From NCBI GenBank assembly GCA_963759955.1, contig CAVXCA010000065.1, positions 124,001-188,000 of the forward strand: a stretch of 64,000 nt of DNA. Direction: 5' to 3'. Shown piece after piece: positions 43,588-52,650 of this stretch. The notes below the pieces were generated by a model. It did not search any database and had not been told where the DNA came from. It saw nothing but the letters and a program-made list of their open reading frames with translations. Each line of letters starts with the position of its first letter. Position 1 is the stretch's first letter. The translations under genes were made by a program, and so were the position numbers. The DNA is from Roseiarcus sp963759955. Its GTDB lineage: Bacteria > Pseudomonadota > Alphaproteobacteria > Rhizobiales > Beijerinckiaceae.

Positions 43588-44850
43588 GTGAGCGACGCGT
43601 TTCAGCCCCGATCCGATTTCCTGCGCATCCTCGTCGAGCGCGGGTTCGTCCATCAATGCTCGGACCTCGCCGGCCTCGACGACAAGGCTGCGAGCGGCGA
43701 GCTCGTCGCCTATATCGGCTTCGACTGCACCGCGCCCTCGCTCCACGTCGGCTCGCTGTTGCAGATCATGATGCTGCACTGGCTGCAGGAGACCGACGGC
43801 AAGCCGCTCGCGCTGATGGGCGGCGGCACGACGATGGTCGGCGACCCCTCCGGCAAGGACGAGACCCGCAAGCTCCTCACGGTCGAGCAGATCGAGGCCA
43901 ACAAGGCCGGCATTCGCAAGGTGTTCTCGCGCTTCATGCGCTTCGGCGATGGCGCGCGCGACGCGGCGATGCCCGACAACGCCGAATGGCTCGCCAAGCT
44001 CCACTACATCGAATTCCTGCGCGACGTCGGCCGGCATTTTTCGGTCAATCGCATGCTGGCGATGGACTCGGTCAAGCTGCGCCTGGCGCGCGAGCACGAA
44101 CTTTCTTTCTTAGAATTCAACTATATGTGCCTGCAAGCTTATGATTTTGTAGAACTTCATCGGCGCTACGGCTGCACCTTGCAAATGGGCGGCTCCGACC
44201 AATGGGGCAACATCGTCACCGGCCTCGATCTCGGCCGGCGGCTGGGAACCGAGCAGCTCTACGCGCTGACCTCGCCGCTCATCGCCACCGCTTCGGGCGC
44301 CAAGATGGGCAAGACCGCGGCGGGCGCGGTCTGGCTCGACGCGGCGCTGCTTTCGCCCTACGATTACTGGCAGTTCTGGCGCAACAGCGAGGACGCCGAC
44401 GTCGGCCGCTTCCTCAAGCTGTTCACGCTGCTGCCGCTCGAGGAGATCGCCGCCCTGGAGGCGCTCGGCGGCGCCGAGATCAACGAAGCCAAGAAGGTCC
44501 TCGCCAACGAGGCGACTGCGCTGTTGCATGGGCGCGAGGCCGCCGAAGAAGCCGCCACCACCGCGCGCAAGACTTTCGAAGAAGGCGCGCTCGCCGAGTC
44601 GCTGCCGACGATCGACGTGCCGGCGGCGGAGTTCGACGCCGGCCTCGGCGCCCTCTCGGCATTCGTGCGCGCCGGGCTGGTCGCCTCGACGGGAGAAGCG
44701 CGCCGTCAGATTCGCGGCGGCGGCCTGCGCGTCAACGACGTCGCGCTCGGCGACGAAAAGGCGACGATCGGCCGCGACGCGCTGCACGGCTCGGGAATCG
44801 TCAAGCTGTCGCTCGGCCGCAAGAAGCACGTGCTGCTGCGCGCGGTGTAA
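43588..44850 (+). CDS. tyrS: tyrosyl-tRNA synthetase
   Basis: 420 residues from a GTG at 43588 behind GAGGAG. It charges tRNA-Tyr. The class I signatures are SLHVGSLLQ (HIGH equivalent, 53-56) and KMGKTAAGA (KMSKS equivalent). The tyrosine-pocket segment is QAYDFVELHRRYGCTLQMGGSDQWGNI (split). An S4 RNA-binding domain occupies the C-terminal 70 residues (STGEARRQIRGGGLRVND). It converges with the AsmA-like gene, with only 4 bases between. Confidence 0.96.
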   Translation: MSDAFQPRSDFLRILVERGFVHQCSDLAGLDDKAASGELVAYIGFDCTAPSLHVGSLLQIMMLHWLQETDGKPLALMGGGTTMVGDPSGKDETRKLLTVEQIEANKAGIRKVFSRFMRFGDGARDAAMPDNAEWLAKLHYIEFLRDVGRHFSVNRMLAMDSVKLRLAREHELSFLEFNYMCLQAYDFVELHRRYGCTLQMGGSDQWGNIVTGLDLGRRLGTEQLYALTSPLIATASGAKMGKTAAGAVWLDAALLSPYDYWQFWRNSEDADVGRFLKLFTLLPLEEIAALEALGGAEINEAKKVLANEATALLHGREAAEEAATTARKTFEEGALAESLPTIDVPAAEFDAGLGALSAFVRAGLVASTGEARRQIRGGGLRVNDVALGDEKATIGRDALHGSGIVKLSLGRKKHVLLRAV

Positions 44851-44854
44851 GCGC

Positions 44855-47800
44855 TCAGCGCACCGCCGGCGGCGACTCGCCGATCTGCAGCGGCGCATCG
44901 GTCTGCGAGGGCGCGCCGAGCGCCGGAGTCGTGCCGTCGATGGCGCCGAAAACCTTGCGCAGAAAGCCGGGGGTCATCGCGGAAAGCGGATTGACGTTCA
45001 GCGTCGGGCCGCTCGCCGGTCCGACGATGCGATAATTGACTCCGAAAATGCCCTCGTGAGTGCCGCCGCCGAGCAGCGTGCCGACCACGGGAATATGGGT
45101 GACCAGGCTGTTGACCTGATAGGCGGGCACGAAGGTCCCGTTGAGATCGACGCGATCGCGCCCATAATCGATGAAGCCCTGGGTGGTGAGCCCCATCTGG
45201 CTGTTGAAGATGACGGCTTCGCGCAAGTCGAGACGGCCGGTCGCGCGGGTGAAACTGGCGGACATTTTCTCGAAACGCGCGGTGTCCGGATTGACGATCG
45301 GAGCCTGCTCCATCCGAATCCGACCGCCGACCGGCGCCTGTCCCGCCGCCACGAGTTGCCGCAGCGCAGGCTCGTTGCGCAACACGAAATTGGTGACGTT
45401 GGCGCTGCCGCGGCTGCCGTCCTCGGCGTCCTGCATCGCAAGGTCGAGCGTCCCGCCTTCCATGCGACCGTAAAAGTCGAAGAACTTGATCAGGGCGCCC
45501 GCATCGGTGGCGTGGGCGTGCAAGCGTCCGGACTCGTCTTGCTGCGCCGTCAGCGCGCCTTCGCCGATGCGCGCCTTGGCCTGCATCGTCCTCATCGCAC
45601 CGCCGCGCCAGGCGCCGATCAGCTCGAATTGGCCCAACGATTGAGAATTGGCGCCGATCACGTTGGCGATCTTGACGTCAAGGTCGATATCCTTGCCGCC
45701 GCCGCTCGACGGCCCGCCGGCGCCAAGGAAGCCTTTGACGAGGCCTCGGGCGTCGAGCGCCGCGCCGCGCACCGTCGCCTTGACGGCCGTCTCTCCGTTT
45801 TGGATATCGGCCTTCAACTCGTCGGCCGGGGACAACCGCAATTGCGTCAGCTTGGCGCTCTTGAAGGCGCCGTCCGCAGCCAGTTCCGCCGTCCCCCTAA
45901 TGGCGACCGAGCCCGCATCGACCGCGATCGCATTGACCGCGACGTCCTGGCCGTCGGCGTCCGGCTTGAGGCTGAACGTCGCCTTGCCGGGTTTGCCCGC
46001 CGCCTTCAGCGTCCCCGTCTGCGGACTCTCGATCGCGACATGAGTGAGATCGACCTCGATTTCGGCGCTCGATTTGGACAGCGGGGCCTTGATGCGCACG
46101 CCCATCGCGCCGTTCAGCATTGCGGCGGCGGGGAAACCGAGCTTGGCGCGCGCGGCGTTGTCCAACGAAAGCGACAACGCGACCGAACCTTCGTCGGCGG
46201 CGCCTTTGGTCAGATCGACAGCGACCGGCACTCCGTACATCTGGCCTTGGCCGGCGATTTTCAGATTGCCGTGTTCGGCCAGAACGGACAGAGACGCTTG
46301 CTCGAGTCGTTCGCTGGCAAGAAACTTGTCGACGCGAAAATTCGTCAAAGTCCCATCGGCGCGAAACTGATTGTCTTCGGGCCGAACCGTTTTTCCCAAT
46401 TTCAGATCGAGCGCGAGATTGCCCTCGAATTGGCCCTTGACGGTGGCGGGATCGACGCTCAAGCCCGCGTAGCGCTTCAGCGCGTCGCGGTTCAAGAGAT
46501 CGGCGAGCGCGTCGGCGCCGCCCTGCAGACGCGCGCCGGCGCGAGCGGGCACGATCGGCGCGGGTGTGGTGTCGGGAACGAAATAGGAAATGTCCGCGAC
46601 CTGGATGCGCCGGCTCGGCGAAAGTTCGATGACGCCGCTTTTCGCGCCGGCGGTGAAGTCGCGGCCGGTTATGACGCCGCTGGCGTCGAGACCTGTCAAC
46701 GCGGGAATGCCCGGCAGCAAGTCGACGACCGTTCCGCGCGTCGAAAACTCGCCGTGCACGCTGTCGCGCGGAACGGCGCGCTTATGGGCCGCCGCGTCGA
46801 ATGCGGCGGCGTCCCAGTCCACGTTCATCGAGCCGGCGACCACTTGTCCGCCGCGAATGTGCTCCAGGCACCAGGCGCGTGCGTCGGCGTTGATGAAGCT
46901 CGGCCATAGCCGAAGAATGTCGACCACGGCGCTCGGGCCGACCTGAAAATTGAGCTTGAGCGTCGTCCCCCCGTCGACCGCGACGGTTTCGCCGCTCGCA
47001 GCGCCGTTCACATTCGGTCCGTGGATCGCCAGCCGATCGAGAACGAATCGCGATTCCTGCGGCACAAAGCGCGCATCGAACACGGCCTGATCGAAGACGA
47101 TCGGCTTCTCGCCGGGCCGCTCCGGCGCAAACACCGTGTCGTCGGATTCGAAATGACTGAGCCACGCAGCCTGCGCCTGCGTCGGCGGCGCGAGCCAGCC
47201 CGCGGCGAAGATGTGGGTCGCGCCGGACAACAATTGCAGATTGCTGAAGCGATAGCGCCGCGCCGCCGCGTCCCAGGCGATGTCCCCGGTCGCCTCGTCG
47301 ACGAGGAACGGTTCGTGATCGGGGTCGTCGAGCTTGAAATAGCCTGCGCCGAGGGCGAACCGTCCTTGCAGGGCTTGAATCGCCGAATTGGCCGCAAGGC
47401 GCGCGTCGATCTTGAACGAAATCGGCATATCGGCGTCGAACGGCAGGTGGCTCGCGTGCATGAGCAGCACGTCGTCGAGACTGAGATCGCGCGCGGCCAG
47501 GGACACCTCGCGGGCGTCGCCGCCAACCGCCGTCGCGTCGACCGACCAGCGTCCCGCCGGACCGCGCGCCGAGACGCGGATCGTCGCCGCATCCTGCTTC
47601 TTGTCGAAAGAGAGCAGCAGATCGTCGTAGACGGTTTTCTTGCCCAGCGCCTCGTTCTCGAGCTCAAGATGGCCACGGGTCAGTTCGACGCGGTCGAGCG
47701 CTTGGCTCGCTCCCGTCATCGCGTCGATGATCCGGAACGCGACCAAGCCGAAGTCGGGCGCCGCGGAGGTCGGCTCCGATTGAGACGGAGCAGGCGCGGG

Positions 47801-48301
47801 AAGCTCGATGGTCGCCGCGGTCGGGTCCGCCGCGGCCGCGATCGAAAGAGCGCCGTCGGGTCGCAAGCGCAAGCGCAGATCGAGACCGTCGAGTTCCAGC
47901 CGTCGCACTTTGACCTGGAGACCGAGCAGCGAAAGCGCATCGAGGCCGACCCGGCCGCTAGGCGCGGAAAGGACGACGCGGCCGGCGCGGTCGCGAATGA
48001 CGATGCCGCCGAAGCCGAGCCCGACGCCGCCTTTCATGCTCATGAGGTAAGTGGGGCCGATCGCGACGGCGTAGCGCGCTCCCAGACGTTCTTCCAGACT
48101 TTGGGCGATGCGCGGGTTCAGGCTCTCGACGTTGATCGGGCCCAAGGCGAGCAGGAGGAGAAAGCCGCCGATCGCCACCGACGTCACGACGACGGCGAGC
48201 GCACAAAGCCCCAACAAGACGCCGCCGCAGCGGCGCGCCGCAACCGCCCGCCAGGAGCAAGGCAGTGTCCGCCCCTGCCCGCTGAGCAGCAGGCGCTGCA
48301 T
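44855..48301 (-). CDS. large AsmA-like / YhdP-type envelope protein (DUF3971)
   Basis: 1148 residues from the ATG at 48301; an in-frame TTG at 48418 would add 39 residues, but their third-position GC is lower, so I prefer the ATG. One N-terminal transmembrane helix (GVLLGLCALAVVV...) precedes a very long beta-rich periplasmic region. That region contains the DUF3971 segment and a C-terminal AsmA-like domain (TGRLDLREAVIFNSQMGLTTQGFIDY, split). YhdP and its relatives are bridge-like proteins implicated in phospholipid traffic between membranes. It lies between tyrS (convergent) and bcp (divergent). Confidence 0.85.
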   Translation of the reverse strand: MQRLLLSGQGRTLPCSWRAVAARRCGGVLLGLCALAVVVTSVAIGGFLLLLALGPINVESLNPRIAQSLEERLGARYAVAIGPTYLMSMKGGVGLGFGGIVIRDRAGRVVLSAPSGRVGLDALSLLGLQVKVRRLELDGLDLRLRLRPDGALSIAAAADPTAATIELPAPAPSQSEPTSAAPDFGLVAFRIIDAMTGASQALDRVELTRGHLELENEALGKKTVYDDLLLSFDKKQDAATIRVSARGPAGRWSVDATAVGGDAREVSLAARDLSLDDVLLMHASHLPFDADMPISFKIDARLAANSAIQALQGRFALGAGYFKLDDPDHEPFLVDEATGDIAWDAAARRYRFSNLQLLSGATHIFAAGWLAPPTQAQAAWLSHFESDDTVFAPERPGEKPIVFDQAVFDARFVPQESRFVLDRLAIHGPNVNGAASGETVAVDGGTTLKLNFQVGPSAVVDILRLWPSFINADARAWCLEHIRGGQVVAGSMNVDWDAAAFDAAAHKRAVPRDSVHGEFSTRGTVVDLLPGIPALTGLDASGVITGRDFTAGAKSGVIELSPSRRIQVADISYFVPDTTPAPIVPARAGARLQGGADALADLLNRDALKRYAGLSVDPATVKGQFEGNLALDLKLGKTVRPEDNQFRADGTLTNFRVDKFLASERLEQASLSVLAEHGNLKIAGQGQMYGVPVAVDLTKGAADEGSVALSLSLDNAARAKLGFPAAAMLNGAMGVRIKAPLSKSSAEIEVDLTHVAIESPQTGTLKAAGKPGKATFSLKPDADGQDVAVNAIAVDAGSVAIRGTAELAADGAFKSAKLTQLRLSPADELKADIQNGETAVKATVRGAALDARGLVKGFLGAGGPSSGGGKDIDLDVKIANVIGANSQSLGQFELIGAWRGGAMRTMQAKARIGEGALTAQQDESGRLHAHATDAGALIKFFDFYGRMEGGTLDLAMQDAEDGSRGSANVTNFVLRNEPALRQLVAAGQAPVGGRIRMEQAPIVNPDTARFEKMSASFTRATGRLDLREAVIFNSQMGLTTQGFIDYGRDRVDLNGTFVPAYQVNSLVTHIPVVGTLLGGGTHEGIFGVNYRIVGPASGPTLNVNPLSAMTPGFLRKVFGAIDGTTPALGAPSQTDAPLQIGESPPAVR

Positions 48302-48551
48302 CGCCGCTCGGGCCTTGGACCGTGTCGCTGCGTCGATTCGGTCGACCAACCCTGTGACGTCTCCGTTTGTTTGACCGATCAGATCAATGAACTCGGTAAT
48401 TTGGCCCAGGCGGGCCAAAGTCGCGCGATGCGCTCCGGTCTCCCCTCGCCACGCGCCGAGAATCGACGCCGGGCCCGCCTAAGCTCTTGAACCGGCGGCG
48501 ACCGCGGGTCAATCTGACGCTTGGTCGCCCCCGAGATCGGCCCGACGGCAC

Positions 48552-49055
48552 ATGGCCGATGAAAGTGGCTCAAACGAGGACGAAATGGTCAAAAATTTGG
48601 ACATCGGCGACGTGGCTCCGCAATTCGAACTATCCGCCGACGACGGCGGAAGCGTCTCCATGAGCCGTTTCAGGGGCAAGACGGTCGTCCTCTATTTCTA
48701 TCCCAAGGACGATACCTCGGGGTGCACCGCCGAGGCCATCGCTTTCGACGCCCTGCGCGCCAAGTTCGACGCGGCCGGCGCCGTCGTCGTCGGCGTTTCC
48801 CCGGACAGCGCCGCCAGCCACGGCAAGTTCAAGCGTAAGCACGCTCTATCGCTGACCCTGGCCGCCGACGAATCCAAGGCGACGCTCGAAGCCTATGGCG
48901 TCTGGCGCGAAAAGAGCATGTACGGCCGCAAATACATGGGGGTCGAGCGCACGACTTTCCTCATCGACGCCAAAGGTCGCGTCGCGCGCGTTTGGCGCAA
49001 GGTGAAGGTGCCCGGCCACGCCGAGGAGGTTCTGGCGGCCGCCGAGGCGATGTGA
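48552..49055 (+). CDS. bcp: thioredoxin-dependent peroxiredoxin (Bcp/PrxQ)
   Basis: 167 residues. The active site is PKDDTSGCTAEA with peroxidatic Cys58. This is the only cysteine in the protein: the position five residues on, where PrxQ usually has its resolving Cys, is Ile63. It should therefore act as a one-Cys enzyme needing an outside thiol. The YFYPKDDTSG and VERTTFLID segments are otherwise canonical. A Met at residue 12 is an alternative start. Confidence 0.92.
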   Translation: MADESGSNEDEMVKNLDIGDVAPQFELSADDGGSVSMSRFRGKTVVLYFYPKDDTSGCTAEAIAFDALRAKFDAAGAVVVGVSPDSAASHGKFKRKHALSLTLAADESKATLEAYGVWREKSMYGRKYMGVERTTFLIDAKGRVARVWRKVKVPGHAEEVLAAAEAM

Positions 49056-49140
49056 GCGCCGTTTGCCAACGGTTAACCCTAATGAGGTGTAATCGCGCCT
49101 TGGGTCGCCCCGCGTGTTCGGGGTCGGAGCGTGTGGGCGC

Positions 49141-50547
49141 ATGTCTTTGCGAAGTTCCCGCCCGCGGCCGAAAGCGCCGCGGTCGCAGTATTTTTTCTCT
49201 CGCGCGAGCGGCGAAAATATCCGCACGGTCGCGGTGCGTCCGTTCGCGCTATGGTCGCTGATTGCGGTGTTCGCGATCTCCTTGCTGTGGGGCGGCGCGG
49301 CAATGCTTTATGTCGCGTTTCGCGACGACATGCTCGGCGCCTTGGCCGCCCGTCAGGCCGAAATGCAATACGCCTACGAGGATCGCCTCGCCGCGGCGCG
49401 CGCCGAACTCGACCGCGTGGCCAGCCGGCAGTTGCTCGATCAAAACTCCTTCGAGGGCAAGGTTCACGAACTGCTGTCCCGCCAGGCGCAGCTCGAGCAA
49501 CGCGGTTCGATCGTCTCCGCCTTGGTCGACCAAGCCTCGCGCGACGTCCTCGCCGCCGCGCAGACGCGCCCGCGCGTCGCGAGCGTCGCCAAAGCGCCCG
49601 CCGCCGCGCTTTCGGCGATCGGCGTGGCGAGCCCGCTCGGCGTCTCGGACAGCGTCATCGATCCGTCGACGCAGGCGTTTGCGCCGCAGCCGCCGACATT
49701 GGCCCCGCCGAGCGCGCCCAAGCCGCGCCCGGTCGAGCAACCGGGCGAGCACGTCAGCATGATCCCGCAGACGGCCGCCGAGGGCAATGCGCTCGCCGAC
49801 CTCGCGGCGGCCGCCGACAATCCCGCCCTGGGCGCATCCGCGCGCCTCAGTCTGATCGCCTATTCGTTGGACCGGATGGAGCGAAAGCAGACCGCCGCGC
49901 TCGACAAGATCGATACGACCGCGCGCCGTAGCGCAGATCGTCTGGAGGCGGTGGTCGCGCAAACCGGACTCTCGGCCGACTCGCTGGTCGCTCCGCCGAC
50001 CAAGGGCGGCGTCGGCGGGCCGTTCATACCCGTTTCGGTCGACGCCAACGCCCCCGCGTTCGACAAAGAACTCGCGCATACCGAGCGCGACGTCGCCTCC
50101 GCCGATCGCCTGAGCCGGCTGATGCCGATCCTGCCGGTGCGGGCGCCGCTGATCGGCGACGCCACGGTCTCCTCGCCGTTCGGCTATCGGCGCGATCCGT
50201 TCCTCGGCCTCGCCGCCCTGCACCCCGGCGTCGATCTGGTGCAAGAGTACGGGTCGGAAATCCACGCCACCGCGGCCGGCCGCGTCGTCCATGCCGGGCC
50301 GATGGGCGGCTACGGCAATATGGTGGAAATCGACCACGGCAACGGCCTCGCCACCCGCTACGGCCATATGTCGGAAATTCTGGTCGAGGAAGGCCAGGAG
50401 GTGAAGGCCGGCGCGGTTCTCGGCCGCCTCGGCTCGACCGGCCGCTCGACCGGCCCGCATCTGCACTACGAAGTGCGCGTCGACGGCGAGCCGGTGGACC
50501 CCGAACGATTCTTGCAAGCGGGCGCGCCGTTGTTCGCGGCCAAATAG
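49141..50547 (+). CDS. M23-family peptidoglycan peptidase with membrane anchor and coiled coil
   Basis: 468 residues from the ATG at 49141; a GTG at 49114 is also possible. A transmembrane helix (about residues 32-56) is followed by a long Ala-rich coiled coil (60-130) and a Pro-rich linker. The C-terminal LytM/M23 domain (about 350-460) has the zinc motifs HPGVDL and HLHYEV plus YGHMSEI. The architecture resembles DipM/EnvC-type or Gram-negative endopeptidases that act in cell separation or envelope growth. It follows bcp on the same strand. Confidence 0.9.
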   Translation: MSLRSSRPRPKAPRSQYFFSRASGENIRTVAVRPFALWSLIAVFAISLLWGGAAMLYVAFRDDMLGALAARQAEMQYAYEDRLAAARAELDRVASRQLLDQNSFEGKVHELLSRQAQLEQRGSIVSALVDQASRDVLAAAQTRPRVASVAKAPAAALSAIGVASPLGVSDSVIDPSTQAFAPQPPTLAPPSAPKPRPVEQPGEHVSMIPQTAAEGNALADLAAAADNPALGASARLSLIAYSLDRMERKQTAALDKIDTTARRSADRLEAVVAQTGLSADSLVAPPTKGGVGGPFIPVSVDANAPAFDKELAHTERDVASADRLSRLMPILPVRAPLIGDATVSSPFGYRRDPFLGLAALHPGVDLVQEYGSEIHATAAGRVVHAGPMGGYGNMVEIDHGNGLATRYGHMSEILVEEGQEVKAGAVLGRLGSTGRSTGPHLHYEVRVDGEPVDPERFLQAGAPLFAAK

Positions 50548-50572
50548 GCTGAGGCACGACGCGCGCCGGCAG

Positions 50573-51244
50573 TCAGGTTCGCTCGACCATGGCGATGGCG
50601 AATCCGTCCCAACCCTTGACGCCGACGGTCTGAATCGCGGTCGCGCTCAGACGCGGCTCCTTCGCCATCGCGTCGAACATACGCCGGATCCCCTGAACGC
50701 TCGCATCCGTGGCCGCGCCGTCGACGACGGCGCCCTCGCGCACGACGTTGTCGCAGACGATCGCCGCGCCCGGCCGCGCCAGCCGCAGCGCCCAGGCGAG
50801 ATATTCCGGATTGTTCGGCTTGTCGGCGTCGATGAAGATGAAATCGAACGGGCCGCGCCCTTCCTGCGCGATGCGCGGCAGCGAAGTGAGCGCCGCGCCG
50901 ACGCGGATGTCCACCCGATCGGCGAGGCCGGCGCGCGCAATGTTGGCGCGCGCGACCTCGGCGTGAGCGGGAACCGCCTCGAGCGTCACGACCACGCCGT
51001 CGGCCGGCACGGCGCGCGCGAGCCAGATCGTCGAATAGCCGCCCAGAGTCCCGATTTCCAACACCTTGCGCGCGCCGGACAAGCGGGCGAGCAGATGCAG
51101 CAGTTTGCCCTGCGGCGCGGAAACGTCGATCGCCGGCAGGCCCGCCGCCGCGTTGGCCGCCAGCGCCGCCTCCAGCGCCGCGTCCGACGCGCCGATCTTT
51201 TCGACGAAATAGGCGTCGACCGCGCTCCACTGTGTTTGATCCAT
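50573..51244 (-). CDS. class I SAM-dependent O-methyltransferase
   Basis: 223 residues from the ATG at 51244; a longer reading to 51412 is probably not used. The SAM-binding motif is KVLEIGTLGGYSTIW, with acidic LEAVPAH after the next strand, FIFIDADKPNN and the closing CDNVVREG. The family includes catechol and caffeoyl-CoA O-methyltransferases (OMT_3). Substrate unknown. It is convergent with the M23 peptidase and divergent from the Na+/H+ antiporter gene. Confidence 0.9.
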   Translation of the reverse strand: MDQTQWSAVDAYFVEKIGASDAALEAALAANAAAGLPAIDVSAPQGKLLHLLARLSGARKVLEIGTLGGYSTIWLARAVPADGVVVTLEAVPAHAEVARANIARAGLADRVDIRVGAALTSLPRIAQEGRGPFDFIFIDADKPNNPEYLAWALRLARPGAAIVCDNVVREGAVVDGAATDASVQGIRRMFDAMAKEPRLSATAIQTVGVKGWDGFAIAMVERT

Positions 51245-51365
51245 CGCTCGCCATCCTTTCAGGACCGAGCATTGCAAGACATTGCGAAATTCCTGCGACG
51301 GCGTGAAGCGCCGATTCCGCGTTGCGCGCCGTTCCGCTTTCGCCGGCGTCCGGCTAGATTGGCGC

Positions 51366-52574
51366 ATGGACCTCGTGCTCGGACCCACCATCGAACTGCT
51401 CGGCGTCGCCATGGTGGTGGCGATCCTCGCGCGCCGGCTGCGCCTGCCTTATACCGTAGGGCTGGTCCTGACCGGGCTCGGCTTGGCGCTGGCGCGCGTC
51501 GACGTCGGCGTGACGCTGACGCACGACGTCATCTTCGACGTGATCCTGCCGCCGCTGCTGTTCGAAGCCGCGATCAGCATTCCCTGGAACGAACTCCGGC
51601 GCGATCTCGCCCCAGTCCTCGCGCTCGCCACGCTCGGCGTCGCGCTTTGCGCCGCCGTCGTCGCGGCGGGATTGATGGCGCTGCTCGGCTGGCCCGCCGG
51701 GCCGTCGTTCGCCTTCGGCGCCCTCATCGCGGCCACCGACCCGATCGCCGTCATCGCGCTGTTGCGCGAGACCGGCGTCAAAGGCCGCCTGCGGCTCGTC
51801 ATCGAGAGCGAGAGCCTGATCAACGACGGCGTCGCGGCGCTGCTGTTCACGCTGGTCGTCGCCTCGCTCGGCGCGGCGGCGAGCGCGCCGACGCCGCTCG
51901 GCATTCTCGGCCAGACGCTGCTGATCGGCGGCGGCGGGGTCGTCGTCGGCCTCGTCGTCGCCGGAATCGCGATCCTGCTCGCCGGGCGCACCAGCGACCA
52001 TCTCGTCGAGACCGCGCTGACCGCGGTCGCCGCCTATGGCTCGTTCCTGATCGCCGAGCGAATCGGCGCCTCGGGGGTGCTCGCGACCGTCTCGGCCGGA
52101 CTGCTCATGGGCAATCTCGGCGTGCTCGCGGGCGAGGCGGATCGCTTCGCGCTCACCTCCCAGGGACGCGCCTTCGTCGTCGAATTCTGGGAATTCGCCG
52201 CCTTCGTCGCCAATTCGCTGGTGTTCCTGCTGATCGGGCTCGCGCTGGCGGCGACGCCGACGCAGACCTTCGGCGCGCTCGCCGTCATTGTCGCGCTCGC
52301 GCTGGCAGGCCGGGCGGCGGCCGTTTACCCGATCTCGTTCGCCTTCGCGCGTTCGCGCTGGGCGCTCTCGTGGCCCCAGCAACACTTCCTGTGGTGGGGC
52401 GGGCTGCGCGGCGCCCTCGCGCTCGCGCTCGCCCTCGCCCTGCCGCCGGCCACGCCCCACCGCGACGACATCCTGGTCGGCGCGTTCGGCGTCGTCGCGT
52501 TCTCGGTGCTGGTTCAGGGCCTCACCGCGAAGCTCGCGCTGCGCGCCCTGCGGCTCGACCAGGCCGGCGGGTGA
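51366..52574 (+). CDS. CPA1-family Na+/H+ (or K+/H+) antiporter
   Basis: 402 residues with about 12 hydrophobic helices. The family motif ATDPIAVIALLRETG and the following ESLINDGVAAL are the ion-binding centre of CPA1 antiporters; WGGLRGALALALAL is another signature. It lacks a long cytoplasmic C-terminal tail. It should exchange cations for protons at the inner membrane. Ion selectivity is not predictable from the sequence. Confidence 0.92.
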   Translation: MDLVLGPTIELLGVAMVVAILARRLRLPYTVGLVLTGLGLALARVDVGVTLTHDVIFDVILPPLLFEAAISIPWNELRRDLAPVLALATLGVALCAAVVAAGLMALLGWPAGPSFAFGALIAATDPIAVIALLRETGVKGRLRLVIESESLINDGVAALLFTLVVASLGAAASAPTPLGILGQTLLIGGGGVVVGLVVAGIAILLAGRTSDHLVETALTAVAAYGSFLIAERIGASGVLATVSAGLLMGNLGVLAGEADRFALTSQGRAFVVEFWEFAAFVANSLVFLLIGLALAATPTQTFGALAVIVALALAGRAAAVYPISFAFARSRWALSWPQQHFLWWGGLRGALALALALALPPATPHRDDILVGAFGVVAFSVLVQGLTAKLALRALRLDQAGG

Positions 52575-52650
52575 AGCGCGTCACAACCCCGCTCCCCCGG
52601 CGAATGCACAGAATTCGCCCAGAGCGAGCGAGGGAGATCTTGCGGCCCGT

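Noticed and set aside
48302..48418. TTG-started 39-residue extension of the AsmA-like protein
   Set aside because: Lower third-position GC than the rest of the gene and the ATG at 48301 is better placed before the membrane helix; not fully excluded.
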